Shown here: positions 1 through 6,441 of the stretch, piece after piece | Layout: the number at the start of each line of letters is the position of its first letter | Numbering within the stretch: position 1 is the first letter of the stretch | NCBI GenBank assembly: GCA_050946255.1 | Contig: JBMNUL010000054.1 | Span: forward strand, 1 to 14,900 | DNA length: 14,900 nt | Direction: 5' to 3' | Source of the DNA: JBMNUL01 sp050946255 | GTDB lineage: Bacteria; Actinomycetota; Coriobacteriia; Coriobacteriales; CADBOM01 | Translations under genes and position numbers: made by a program | The notes under the pieces: generated by a model | What the model saw: only the letters and a program-made list of their open reading frames with translations | Databases searched by the model: none | What the model was told of the DNA's origin: nothing

Positions 1-1
1 G

Positions 2-199
2 GATGGAACTTGGGTGAGGGTCACCGCCAAGGCACGTCTTGACGAGCGCCTCGAGCCCCAGAAGCACATGCTCGATGCCTATCCGGGACTGCAGGATCGC
101 TATCAGGCCGGAGACGGTAACAACGAGGTCTATTATCTAGAGGACGCCACGGCGACGTTCAGCTCGTTCACTTCCGAACCCAGGACCGTCACTTTCTAG
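2..199 (+). CDS. Pyridoxamine 5'-phosphate oxidase family protein, 3' end only
   Basis: Only the last 65 codons are in the window; the reading frame is already open at base 2, so the start lies upstream. The visible residues include a VRVTAKARLDER stretch, then AYPGLQDRY, a GDGNNEVYYL segment and an ATATFSSF strand near the end. This order resembles the C-terminal half of small (about 130-150 aa) flavin-binding split-barrel proteins of the pyridoxamine-5'-phosphate-oxidase-like family, where an EVYYL-D-ATATF strand is typical. These proteins usually bind FMN or F420 or are uncharacterised reductases; substrate cannot be told from this fragment. The stop is TAG and is followed by a long hairpin with A- and T-tracts that could terminate it. 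The family call is from sequence resemblance alone. Confidence 0.7.
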   Translation, partial: DGTWVRVTAKARLDERLEPQKHMLDAYPGLQDRYQAGDGNNEVYYLEDATATFSSFTSEPRTVTF

Positions 200-229
200 G
201 CTTTTCGATTTCCATCACGTCATTTAATT

Positions 230-325
230 AAAATCCCGATCCGGTGTATGAACCTTGCATCCTAACGTTGAACTTGGAAAAGTCCAAGGTTAGGCGATGT
301 GGTTCTCTTGCCGGGTCGGGATTTT
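230..325. terminator. Very long imperfect stem-loop, probable bidirectional terminator or structured RNA
   Basis: Outer arms 230-244 and 311-325 pair over 15 bp (one G-T wobble), starting with AAAA and ending with TTTT. Inside, GAACC (250-254) pairs with GGTTC (301-305), GCAT (257-260) with ATGT (297-300), CCTAAC (261-266) with GTTAGG (289-294), and CTTGGA (273-278) with TCCAAG (283-288), closing a 4-base loop AAAG. The A/T-flanked GC-rich outer stem fits a bidirectional intrinsic terminator, but the nested inner arms make it far longer than usual. It could also be a small mobile palindromic element or an RNA gene. Confidence 0.6.
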
Positions 326-604
326 CATATATTATTTCAACACTCGTCTAATCTTTTCAGGTTTTTAATTTTTATGGCGAAAATGTTGAGAAGTCCACTC
401 ACGGAGCGAAAAACATGCATAGAAATGTGATGATTAGTTGAAAATTTGATAAATTCCAGTTCATTTGTTAGTATTTTTTACGTTTCCAAAGGGGAGATAA
501 TTCCCCATGAACATGCGGGAACGAGATTCTTAATAACCTGAATAATTGCAGCAAAAACATCGTAGTCGGGCCAAAGCAATCAATCCAGCTCGTAATTTGG
601 CATT

Positions 605-655
605 ATGCCGTCGTGTCGTGTTTGCCACGGCATTGTGTCCCCGTGCACGCACGGG
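605..655 (+). promoter_or_regulatory. Two adjacent hairpins in the leader of the first NlpC/P60 gene
   Basis: ATGCCGT (605-611) pairs with ACGGCAT (627-633), and CCCGTG (640-645) pairs with CACGGG (650-655) around a 4-base loop. Both lie about 80-130 bases upstream of the start codon at 734, so they probably fold in the mRNA leader. Neither is followed by a T-run, so they are not classical terminators. Function unknown. Confidence 0.35.
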
Positions 656-733
656 TGTTTCCGCACGTTTCCAAGGTCCCGGCAAATCATCTCGTTGCGA
701 TTATCCAAACAGGTTGGGAATGGAGTTTTGTTT

Positions 734-1897
734 ATGCATGAAAAGGTAATAGAGAGAAACAGGAAGTCGTTGCTCAGCAAATTCGTGGTCATTCTCTCCA
801 CCATTGCTCTCTGCACGATGATGTTCCCCGCTAATTCCTATGCGGTAACAGCAGACGAGCTCCAAGCTCAGGCCGACGAGGCCCGGGCAAAGTTGGATGA
901 GATGTCATCCAAGCTCGATGAAGCTTCCGACCAGTACTATACGGCGATGGAAGAGCATGATGCCGCGGTCGCGAAGATGGAGGAAGAGCAGGCCAAGATC
1001 GACGAGCTCGATGAGAAGATCGAAAAATCCCAGCAGGAACTGAGCGACAGGGCAGTTTCGATGTACCGAAACGGTCAGGTCACGATGCTCGACGTGCTCC
1101 TCGGTTCAGCTTCGTTCAAGGACTTCTCCACCACGTGGAACTTCATGGTAGATCTCAACTCCGACACTGCGGATATGATCAATGAGAACAAGAGCCTCAA
1201 GGCTCAGTCCGAGGAAGCCCTCAACGAGTACAAGAAGCAGGAGGAAGTCGCACAGCAGAAGCTCGATGAGGCCGAGTCTGCCAAGAGCGAGGCAGAGAGC
1301 CTCGTTGAGCAGTACACCGAAGAGGTCAACAGCCTCGACTCCCAGGTGGCAGATCTGATCGAGCAGCAGGAGGCAGACGAGGAGGAGGCCGCGAAATCGG
1401 CATGGGCTGCAAGCTCGTCGAGCAGTTCTTCTGACAGTTCCTCCAGCAGTTCTTCTTCAAGCAGTTCCTCTAGCTCCAGCAGCTCTTCCTCCAGCAGCTC
1501 TTCCGGTAGCAGCTCCTCCGGCAGCTCTTCCAGCGGCAGTTCTTCTAGTTCCAGCAGCTCGAGCGCCGCGTCTACAATTGTGAACGCTGCCTACTCCAGG
1601 TTGGGTTGCCCTTACGTCTGGCGAGCAACTGGCCCCAGCTCGTTCGATTGCTCTGGGCTCACCTATTGGTGCTATAAGCAGGCTGGCATTTCCATCCCGC
1701 GTACTTCAAGTGCCCAGGGTTCTGGAGGGACGTACGTCTCGCTTTCCGATGTGCAGCCTGGTGACATTCTCTGGATGTCCGGTCATGTGGGAATCTATAT
1801 CGGCGGCGGAGCCTTCATCCATGCTCCAACCACAGGGGACGTCGTCAAGATCTCTTACAACATGAGCATGTGGTCCCATGCGGTGAGGTATTACTAA
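734..1897 (+). CDS. Secreted PcsB/CwlO-like NlpC/P60 peptidoglycan hydrolase with poly-Ser linker
   Basis: 387 aa. The ATG at 734 was chosen because GGAG at 722-725 lies 8 bases upstream and a signal peptide follows directly (basic start, hydrophobic core near residues 15-30, likely cleavage after NSYA). Residues about 36-225 form a long charged coiled coil with the SMYRNG...LDVLLGSASFKDF pattern known from the PcsB/CwlO N-terminal domain, which in other Gram-positives couples to the FtsEX divisome complex. Residues 227-277 are a linker of 47 Ser, 3 Gly and 1 Asp. Residues about 281-387 are the NlpC/P60 domain: GCPYVWRATGPSSFDCSG with nucleophile Cys306, GHVGIYIG with His351, and His363. Members cleave D-gamma-glutamyl-meso-diaminopimelate or similar peptide bonds in the wall. 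A paralogue follows downstream. Confidence 0.93.
   Translation: MHEKVIERNRKSLLSKFVVILSTIALCTMMFPANSYAVTADELQAQADEARAKLDEMSSKLDEASDQYYTAMEEHDAAVAKMEEEQAKIDELDEKIEKSQQELSDRAVSMYRNGQVTMLDVLLGSASFKDFSTTWNFMVDLNSDTADMINENKSLKAQSEEALNEYKKQEEVAQQKLDEAESAKSEAESLVEQYTEEVNSLDSQVADLIEQQEADEEEAAKSAWAASSSSSSSDSSSSSSSSSSSSSSSSSSSSSSSGSSSSGSSSSGSSSSSSSSSAASTIVNAAYSRLGCPYVWRATGPSSFDCSGLTYWCYKQAGISIPRTSSAQGSGGTYVSLSDVQPGDILWMSGHVGIYIGGGAFIHAPTTGDVVKISYNMSMWSHAVRYY
1412..1564 (+). repeat. Serine-codon low-complexity tract
   Basis: Fifty-one consecutive codons encode 47 Ser, 3 Gly and 1 Asp inside the first NlpC/P60 gene. Five different serine codons (AGC, AGT, TCC, TCT, TCG; also TCA) are mixed, giving imperfect short repeats such as AGCAGTTCTTC and AGCTCTTCC. 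The tract links the coiled coil to the catalytic domain and is a plausible site for length variation between strains. Confidence 0.9.
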
Positions 1898-1963
1898 TGG
1901 GCAGAAGGTCGGCATAGGGTTTCCCAAGTCGATCGACTCGAAAAGTCAGAGGTTCAATTTCAA

Positions 1964-1996
1964 GCCCGGATCATCCATTGGATGGTCCGGGCCTTT
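1964..1996 (+). terminator. Intrinsic terminator after the first NlpC/P60 gene
   Basis: GCCCGGATCATCC (1964-1976) pairs with GGATGGTCCGGGC (1980-1992) over 13 bp with one G-T wobble and a 3-base loop, followed by CTTT. The T-run is short, but the stem is strong and sits 66 bases after the stop codon. Confidence 0.7.
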
Positions 1997-2093
1997 CCAT
2001 GCGTAATCTTACTTTGCCGCGCTCTTCGCAGTTCCCCTTTGATCCTCTATTTCAGAAGATTTTCAAACTGACCGATATGCCGTACATGCGTTG

Positions 2094-2102
2094 TGCTAGA
2101 AT
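2094..2102 (+). promoter_or_regulatory. Extended -10 promoter of the second NlpC/P60 gene
   Basis: TGC followed by TAGAAT (hexamer at 2097-2102) matches an extended -10 element; no convincing -35 is present at 17 bases. It is 35-44 bases before the candidate start codons. The 13-mer GTGCTAGAATTCT (2093-2105) occurs again before tatA. An 8-bp inverted repeat, TTTCAGAA (2050-2057) and TTCTGAAA (2102-2109), flanks it. Confidence 0.5.
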
Positions 2103-2136
2103 TCTGAAAAGATTCAACTTTGATTTTCGATTCTAG

Positions 2137-3201
2137 GTGGCTGATTTGGTTTCTACCATCTCCAAGAGGGCGAAGACAGCAACGCTGATAGCGCTCTCTT
2201 TCCTGTTAGTGTTTTTCTTCACCTTTGGTCCTGCTATTTCCGCAAATGCCGTAACTGATGAAGAGCTGGCATCCGCCAAGGCCCAGCTAGAGGAGGCGAA
2301 TGCCGCGGCCTCAGAGGCTGCGGAGAACTACTATGCCGCACTCGATGCCCACGACGCTGCGGTTTCCAAGATGGAAGATGCCAAGCAGACCATCGACGAG
2401 GTGAAAGCACAGCTTGCCGAGAAGCAAGAGCATCTCAGCAACAGGGCGGTCTCGATGTATCGAAACGGAAGCCCAACCTTGCTGGACGTGCTGCTGGGAT
2501 CTGCCTCTTTCAAGGACTTTGCGAACACCTGGAATCTCCTCACCAAGATGAACGAGGATGATACAGAGCTCATCGGCGAGATCAAGGACCTCAAGCAGCA
2601 GGCGGAAGATGCCTACAACGAGTATGCGGCGCAGGAGAAGGAGGCTTCCAAGCAGCTGAAGGAGGCCGAAACCGCTAAATCGGACATGGAAGCCAAGGCG
2701 GCTTCCTACGAGGAGACCTATAACAGCCTCAACGAGGAGATGCAGGCTCAGATTCAGGCTGAGAAGCAGGCTCAGGCAGAAGCCTCGAAATCTGCGCAAA
2801 CTCAACCGGCTAACGATTCCGATGATTCCTCATCTGACAACGGGGGCTCTAGTGGAGGCGGATACGTTCGAGGCGGAGGCTCCAGCGTGTGCAATGTTTC
2901 GCTGGCGCTCTCGAAGGTAGGATGCCCCTATGTCTAGGGTGCCACTGGTCCCGACGCCTTTGACTGCTCTGGTCTCTGCTATTACTGCGGTGCGCCATAT
3001 AGATCTTCTGCATCTCTTTACGCCAATGCGAAGTCCAGGCTTCCGGTTAGCGAGGCCCAACCGGGAGATGTTCTCTGGACCAGCGGTCATGTCGGAATCT
3101 CCCTCGGCGGGAACGACTACGTGCATGCGGCGGACTACGGCATCGGTGTCATCGTGAGCCACAACGCTTCTAGCGCATTCACGTATGTGCTGAGGTTCTA
3201 G
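2137..3201 (+). pseudogene. Second PcsB/CwlO-like NlpC/P60 hydrolase, interrupted by an in-frame TAG
   Basis: The frame runs 354 codons but has a TAG at 2935-2937 (codon 267). The first part encodes a signal peptide (hydrophobic residues about 15-35, then SANAVTDEE) and a coiled coil closely matching the upstream paralogue (NRAVSMYRNG, LDVLLGSASFKDFANTWN). The linker is Ser/Asp/Gly-rich, not poly-Ser. Next comes GCPYV, the TAG, then GATGPDAFDCSG: the paralogue has Trp at the stop position. Downstream of it the NlpC/P60 frame is intact, with Cys codon 2965, SGHVGI His codon 3088 and His codon 3124, ending TAG at 3201. A stop-respecting product is 266 aa (2137-2937) without catalytic residues. 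GTG at 2137 lacks a Shine-Dalgarno; TTG at 2146 has AGGTGG 5 bases upstream and may be the real start. Nonsense mutation, sequencing error or readthrough are all possible. Confidence 0.85.
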
Positions 3202-3202
3202 C

Positions 3203-3628
3203 TCAGGACTCTTTCCCGTGATTCTCTCGGACTGCTTTACAGCGCTGCGCCTTGAGGCAGATAAATCCGCCGAACAGAGACCCTAGCGTGTCGGTCACCC
3301 AATCGAGAACATCAGAATTGCGTCCGAAGACGAAGAGTTGGTGAAATTCGTCCGAAGCTCCATATGCTGACCCTATCACGACTACGATAAGGAGCAATTT
3401 CCACAGGTCGCGCTTATCGTTGTACACGGCCAGGCTCAGGAATACCGCCAGCAACGTGTACTCGCAGAAATGCGCCACTGTGCTCCAGAAGCCGAGCTTG
3501 GGGGGAAGGTCGTTTCCCGGTACCGAGGAAACGCAGAAGATGAGCACGGCCATGCAGCACGAGAGCGCAATCCCCACGACGTTTCTCTTCGACAATCTGC
3601 TTCTTTGCTTTTCGGGGCAGTTTGACAT
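3203..3628 (-). CDS. VanZ-like family membrane protein
   Basis: 141 aa with about four membrane segments (residues about 16-35, 49-69, 76-92 and 110-127). Family marks are HFCEY in the second segment, ASDEFHQLFVFGR after the third, and DVLDWVTDTLGSLFG leading into the last, which is the typical VanZ-like pattern of DE-x-x-Q plus D-x-x-x-D-TLG. VanZ of enterococci gives low-level teicoplanin resistance, but most chromosomal members have no established role, so no resistance should be inferred. The gene is convergent with the second NlpC/P60 gene; the two stop codons are separated by a single base. Start at the only in-frame ATG with a nearby AGG (4 bases upstream); its ribosome-binding site is weak. 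The stop is TGA, the only one among the window's genes. Confidence 0.85.
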   Translation of the reverse strand: MSNCPEKQRSRLSKRNVVGIALSCCMAVLIFCVSSVPGNDLPPKLGFWSTVAHFCEYTLLAVFLSLAVYNDKRDLWKLLLIVVVIGSAYGASDEFHQLFVFGRNSDVLDWVTDTLGSLFGGFICLKAQRCKAVRENHGKES

Positions 3629-3727
3629 GTTGCCTATAGAGCTCTCCCACCTCTAAGAACAAAAATTCACGTTTCGTGGAGTCTAATATAGCGTGTCTGG
3701 GAGATGTCTGCTAATATCAGCACTTGC

Positions 3728-3804
3728 CGGGATGTGGCTCAGCTTGGTAGAGCGCTGCGTTCGGGACGCAGAGGTCGCTGGTTCGAATCCAGTCATCCCG
3801 ACCA
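3728..3804 (+). tRNA. tRNA-Pro (anticodon CGG)
   Basis: A 77-nt cloverleaf: acceptor CGGGATG/CATCCCG, D arm GCTC/GAGC, anticodon stem CTGCG/CGCAG around loop TTCGGGA (anticodon CGG, reads CCG), T arm with TTCGAAT, discriminator A and an encoded CCA. Two TAATAT sequences lie upstream (3684-3689 and 3712-3717), but neither has a clear -35. Confidence 0.97.
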
Positions 3805-3818
3805 ATACCCGAATTTTT

Positions 3819-3845
3819 GGCTTGCATGGATATGCGGGCCTTTTT
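3819..3845 (+). terminator. Intrinsic terminator after tRNA-Pro
   Basis: GGCTTGCAT (3819-3827) pairs with ATGCGGGCC (3832-3840), 9 bp with two G-T wobbles and loop GGAT, followed by five T (3841-3845). It lies 15 bases after the tRNA end. Confidence 0.85.
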
Positions 3846-3943
3846 CATAAAGCTGCGTTTGATATGGCTCTTGTGCAAACTATGTCGCTGACCGTGACAA
3901 TCAATCGTTTCCGCCGAGCTGTACTACGGGTTTGCAAGTGAAG

Positions 3944-3952
3944 TGCTAGAAT
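3944..3952 (+). promoter_or_regulatory. Extended -10 promoter of tatA
   Basis: TGC plus TAGAAT (hexamer 3947-3952), embedded in GTGCTAGAATTCT (3943-3955), the same 13-mer as before the second NlpC/P60 gene. No good -35 is present. The expected transcript start near 3959 leaves a leader of about 30 bases. Confidence 0.5.
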
Positions 3953-3988
3953 TCTTGCGCTGTAGGAATATTTAGGCAGGTGATTCAA

Positions 3989-4198
3989 GTGCGAGGACCA
4001 GGTTTAGCAGAACTAATCGTAATCTTAATAGTCGCGTTATTGATTTTTGGTCCCAAGAATCTCCCAAAGCTGGGTTCCGCAATCGGAAAGACCGTCAAGA
4101 ACGTCCGCGATGGGATGAATGGAAAGGACGAGAAGGTCGAGGGCTCGAACGAAGATGGTGCGGAGGTTGCCGAGTCCTCCGATGACTCTAAGGAGTAG
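3989..4198 (+). CDS. tatA: Sec-independent protein translocase subunit TatA
   Basis: 69 aa. One N-terminal membrane helix (residues about 6-20) is followed by the FGPKNLPKLGSAIGK hinge and amphipathic helix typical of TatA/TatE, then an acidic, Ser/Glu/Asp-rich tail. TatA oligomers form the passage for folded proteins with twin-arginine signals, working with TatC (and TatB in some bacteria), neither of which is in this window. GTG at 3989 is preferred since AGGCAGG (3974-3980) is 8 bases upstream; an in-frame GTG at 3980 would overlap that site. The gene stands behind its own extended -10 promoter and is followed by a large inverted repeat before greA. TatB rather than TatA is possible, but the short length and FGP motif favour TatA. 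Confidence 0.88.
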   Translation: MRGPGLAELIVILIVALLIFGPKNLPKLGSAIGKTVKNVRDGMNGKDEKVEGSNEDGAEVAESSDDSKE

Positions 4199-4221
4199 GG
4201 ACCGGCGTTAGATGAAAACAC

Positions 4222-4267
4222 AATGCGGCATGTGCTGACCAGTAGAGCTGGATGTGCATGCCGCATT
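4222..4267 (+). terminator. Inverted repeat between tatA and greA, possible terminator
   Basis: AATGCGGCATG (4222-4232) and CATGCCGCATT (4257-4267) are perfect 11-bp arms around a 24-base loop that itself contains CCAG (4239-4242) and CTGG (4248-4251). No T-run follows, so an intrinsic terminator is uncertain; it may be a processing or protein-binding site. Confidence 0.45.
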
Positions 4268-4353
4268 CGATATAGCTGCGGGGATACTTGGAAATTCCGT
4301 GTATCCTGCATGAAACTGTCAATGTTGATTCGCGTCAGAAAGGACCAAGCGAA

Positions 4354-4854
4354 ATGGCAAAGGAAATGGTAATCACAGCCGAAGGTCGTGACAAATTGCT
4401 TGCGGAGCTGCACGAGCTCGAGCATGACAAGCGCGACGAGATTGGCGAGAGGATCAGGATTGCCCGCGAGTTCGGTGATATTTCAGAGAACTCCGAGTAC
4501 GACGACGCCAAGAACGACCAGGCTTTCCTCGAAAACCGCATCAACGAGATCAACAACATTCTCGCCCATGCAACCGTCATCGACACTCCGAAGCGCTCCA
4601 ACAAGGTCAACATTGGAAGCACCGTCACAGTCGAGGTTGGCGGCAAGGAGCAGGTCTTCACGATCGTGGGTGCAGCCGAGGTGGATTTCTTCAATGGCAA
4701 GATCTCCAACGAGTCCCCGGTAGGTGCAGCTCTCATCGGCCACAAGAAGGGCGACGTCGTCGAGGTCGTTGGCCCCACTGGTTCCACCAATGAGTTCACG
4801 ATCGTCAAGATCTCTCACGAGAATTCCGCCAAGAAGGCTGCCAAGGAGGCCTAA
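4354..4854 (+). CDS. greA: Transcription elongation factor GreA
   Basis: 166 aa, slightly longer than the usual 158. GreA enters the RNA polymerase secondary channel and stimulates cleavage of backtracked transcripts. Residues about 8-75 form the antiparallel coiled coil, whose tip carries EFGDISENSEYDDAK; Asp42 and Glu45 correspond to the acidic residues that chelate the catalytic Mg. Residues about 85-156 form the globular FKBP-like domain with FFNGKISNESPVGAALIGHKKGD. A short Lys/Ala tail ends the protein. ATG 4354 was chosen over an upstream in-frame ATG at 4288 because AGGA at 4341-4344 lies 9 bases before it and homologues begin here. lysS follows after 67 bases; greA-lysS linkage is common in Firmicutes and Actinobacteria. 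Confidence 0.97.
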   Translation: MAKEMVITAEGRDKLLAELHELEHDKRDEIGERIRIAREFGDISENSEYDDAKNDQAFLENRINEINNILAHATVIDTPKRSNKVNIGSTVTVEVGGKEQVFTIVGAAEVDFFNGKISNESPVGAALIGHKKGDVVEVVGPTGSTNEFTIVKISHENSAKKAAKEA

Positions 4855-4921
4855 CCAAGGGCCCCCGGTGTTTCCGCAGAACTGTTAACGAAGAAGAGGA
4901 TGACAAGGACGATTTCCCCAA

Positions 4922-6439
4922 ATGAGCAACGATACTGAGGCTGAAAACCAGCAAGGTGCAATAGAAGACGATCCCATCAAGGTCCGCTACAACAAGAGGC
5001 AGCGGATCTTGGATTCGGGTCAGGAGGCCTATGCCAGGCGATGGGATTACGATGCGCATCTGGCCGATCTGAACGAGAAATACGCAGGTCTTGCAGATGG
5101 CGAGGACACGGAGGACACCTACACCGTGGCCGGGAGGATCATCGCCATCCGCAACCAGGGCAAGATCAGCTTCATAGTGATCAGGGACGCCACCGGTGAG
5201 ATGCAGCTGTTCTGCCGCGCCAACCAGATGGGGCCCGAGGCTTATGCGGCAGTAAAGGACCTCGACGTGGGAGACTGGATCGGGGTCGTGGGAAAGATGT
5301 GCAGGACCCGCAGGGGCCAGCTCTCCATCGTCCCCGACGAGATCAAGCTCCTCACAAAGTCGCTCCGTCCTCTTCCCGAGAAGTTCCATGGGCTCCAGGA
5401 CAAGGAGACGAGGTACCGTCAACGCTACGTCGACTTGATTGCCAACCCCGAGGTCAAGAAAACGTTCGAGACCAGGTCGGCGATCATCTCCAACATCAGG
5501 CACACGATGGAATCCCTCGGGTTCATGGAAGTCGAGACACCGATGCTTCATCCGATTCCCGGTGGAGCTGCGGCGCGTCCTTTCGTCACGCATCACAACA
5601 CGCTCGACCGCGACTTCTATCTGAGGATCGCCCCCGAGCTCTATTTGAAGAGGCTGCTGGTCGGAGGGTTCGAGCGCGTGTTCGAGCTCAACAGGTCCTT
5701 CCGAAACGAAGGCATGGACCCGATGCACAATCCCGAGTTCACGATGATGGAGGCCTATCAGGCGTTCACCGACATCAACGGGATGAAGGAGCTGGCCGAG
5801 ACCGTGATCCAGAGCGCTTGCCAGGAGGCAAACGGCAAGCTCCAGATCGAGTACCAGGGAACCCGGATCGACCTGGGCGGGACATGGGAGTCGAAGACCA
5901 TGTGCGAACTCGTGTCGGAAAAACTTGGTACCGAGGTAGAAATTAGCACGGACGTGCCTACACTTCGTGGTTTTTGTGATAAACTTAACATTGATTATGA
6001 AGATTATTGGGGAAGCGGAAAACTCATTGCCGAGCTCTATGATGAGCTGGTCGAGGGTTCGCTCGTGAACCCGACTTTCGTCACCGAGTTCCCGCTCGAG
6101 GTGTCACCGCTCGCCAAGAAGAACTCCGAGAACCCTCAGCTTACTGACAGGTTCGAGCTCGTGATTTGCGGGCACGAGTATGCTAATGCGTTCTCGGAGC
6201 TGAATGACCCCGCAGATCAAAGGGAGCGCTTCATAAAGCAGGTTGAAGCGAAAGAGAGTGGGGATGCGGAGGCCATGGGATATGATGAGGATTATATCCG
6301 TGCCCTCGAATATGGGATGCCCCCGGCAGGTGGCATCGGAATAGGGATTGACAGGCTCGTGATGCTACTCACGGACTCGCCTTCGATCCGCGATGTGCTG
6401 CTCTTCCCGCACATGAGAGAGGAGACCCACATCGACTAA
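4922..6439 (+). CDS. lysS: Lysine--tRNA ligase, class II
   Basis: 505 aa, the normal class II LysRS size. It activates lysine with ATP and charges tRNA-Lys. Residues about 65-150 are the OB-fold anticodon-binding domain (VAGRIIAIRNQGKISFIVI); KFHGLQDKETRYRQRYVDL at 154-172 is the LysRS signature. The catalytic core has motif 2 around FRNEGMD (260-266) and motif 3 GIGIDRL (about 473-479), ending in DVLLFPHMR. ATG 4922 has AAGGA 12 bases upstream, a rather long spacing. Codons of residues about 350-363 (5971-6010) are unusually A/T-ending compared with the rest of the gene. It probably forms a unit with greA upstream; clpC follows after 51 bases containing two hairpins. Confidence 0.97.
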   Translation: MSNDTEAENQQGAIEDDPIKVRYNKRQRILDSGQEAYARRWDYDAHLADLNEKYAGLADGEDTEDTYTVAGRIIAIRNQGKISFIVIRDATGEMQLFCRANQMGPEAYAAVKDLDVGDWIGVVGKMCRTRRGQLSIVPDEIKLLTKSLRPLPEKFHGLQDKETRYRQRYVDLIANPEVKKTFETRSAIISNIRHTMESLGFMEVETPMLHPIPGGAAARPFVTHHNTLDRDFYLRIAPELYLKRLLVGGFERVFELNRSFRNEGMDPMHNPEFTMMEAYQAFTDINGMKELAETVIQSACQEANGKLQIEYQGTRIDLGGTWESKTMCELVSEKLGTEVEISTDVPTLRGFCDKLNIDYEDYWGSGKLIAELYDELVEGSLVNPTFVTEFPLEVSPLAKKNSENPQLTDRFELVICGHEYANAFSELNDPADQRERFIKQVEAKESGDAEAMGYDEDYIRALEYGMPPAGGIGIGIDRLVMLLTDSPSIRDVLLFPHMREETHID

Positions 6440-6441
6440 TT

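Larger units (their letters stand above)
200..733. other. AT-rich intergenic region and long leader before the first NlpC/P60 gene
   Basis: This 534-base stretch has no convincing gene. It holds a long stem-loop (230-325), an AT-rich portion at about 326-480, a small hairpin around 490-505 (GGGGA/TCCCC), and two hairpins at 605-655. The 10-mer ACGTTTCCAA occurs twice (480-489 and 664-673). I could not identify a strong -35/-10 pair, nor the hallmarks of a c-di-AMP (ydaO) riboswitch, which precedes NlpC/P60 genes in some Actinobacteria. An open frame runs through from 605 but lacks any ribosome-binding site and reads as noncoding up to 733. Confidence 0.6.

Noticed and set aside
466..733. c-di-AMP (ydaO) riboswitch before the first NlpC/P60 gene
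   Set aside because: Context is suggestive, but I could not find the conserved riboswitch core sequences in this leader.
1900..1963. tRNA-like fragment (GACTCGAAAAGTC and GGTTCAATT) between the two NlpC/P60 genes
   Set aside because: No 5-bp anticodon stem with a 7-base loop, no matching acceptor arms and no D arm can be drawn; the resemblance is by chance.
3684..3717. Promoter(s) for tRNA-Pro from two TAATAT hexamers
   Set aside because: Both hexamers lack a recognisable -35 and the first could equally serve the minus-strand VanZ-like gene; not firm enough to list.
4900..4938. 12-codon upstream frame overlapping the lysS start
   Set aside because: Its AGAGG directly abuts the ATG without spacing, and nothing else supports translation.
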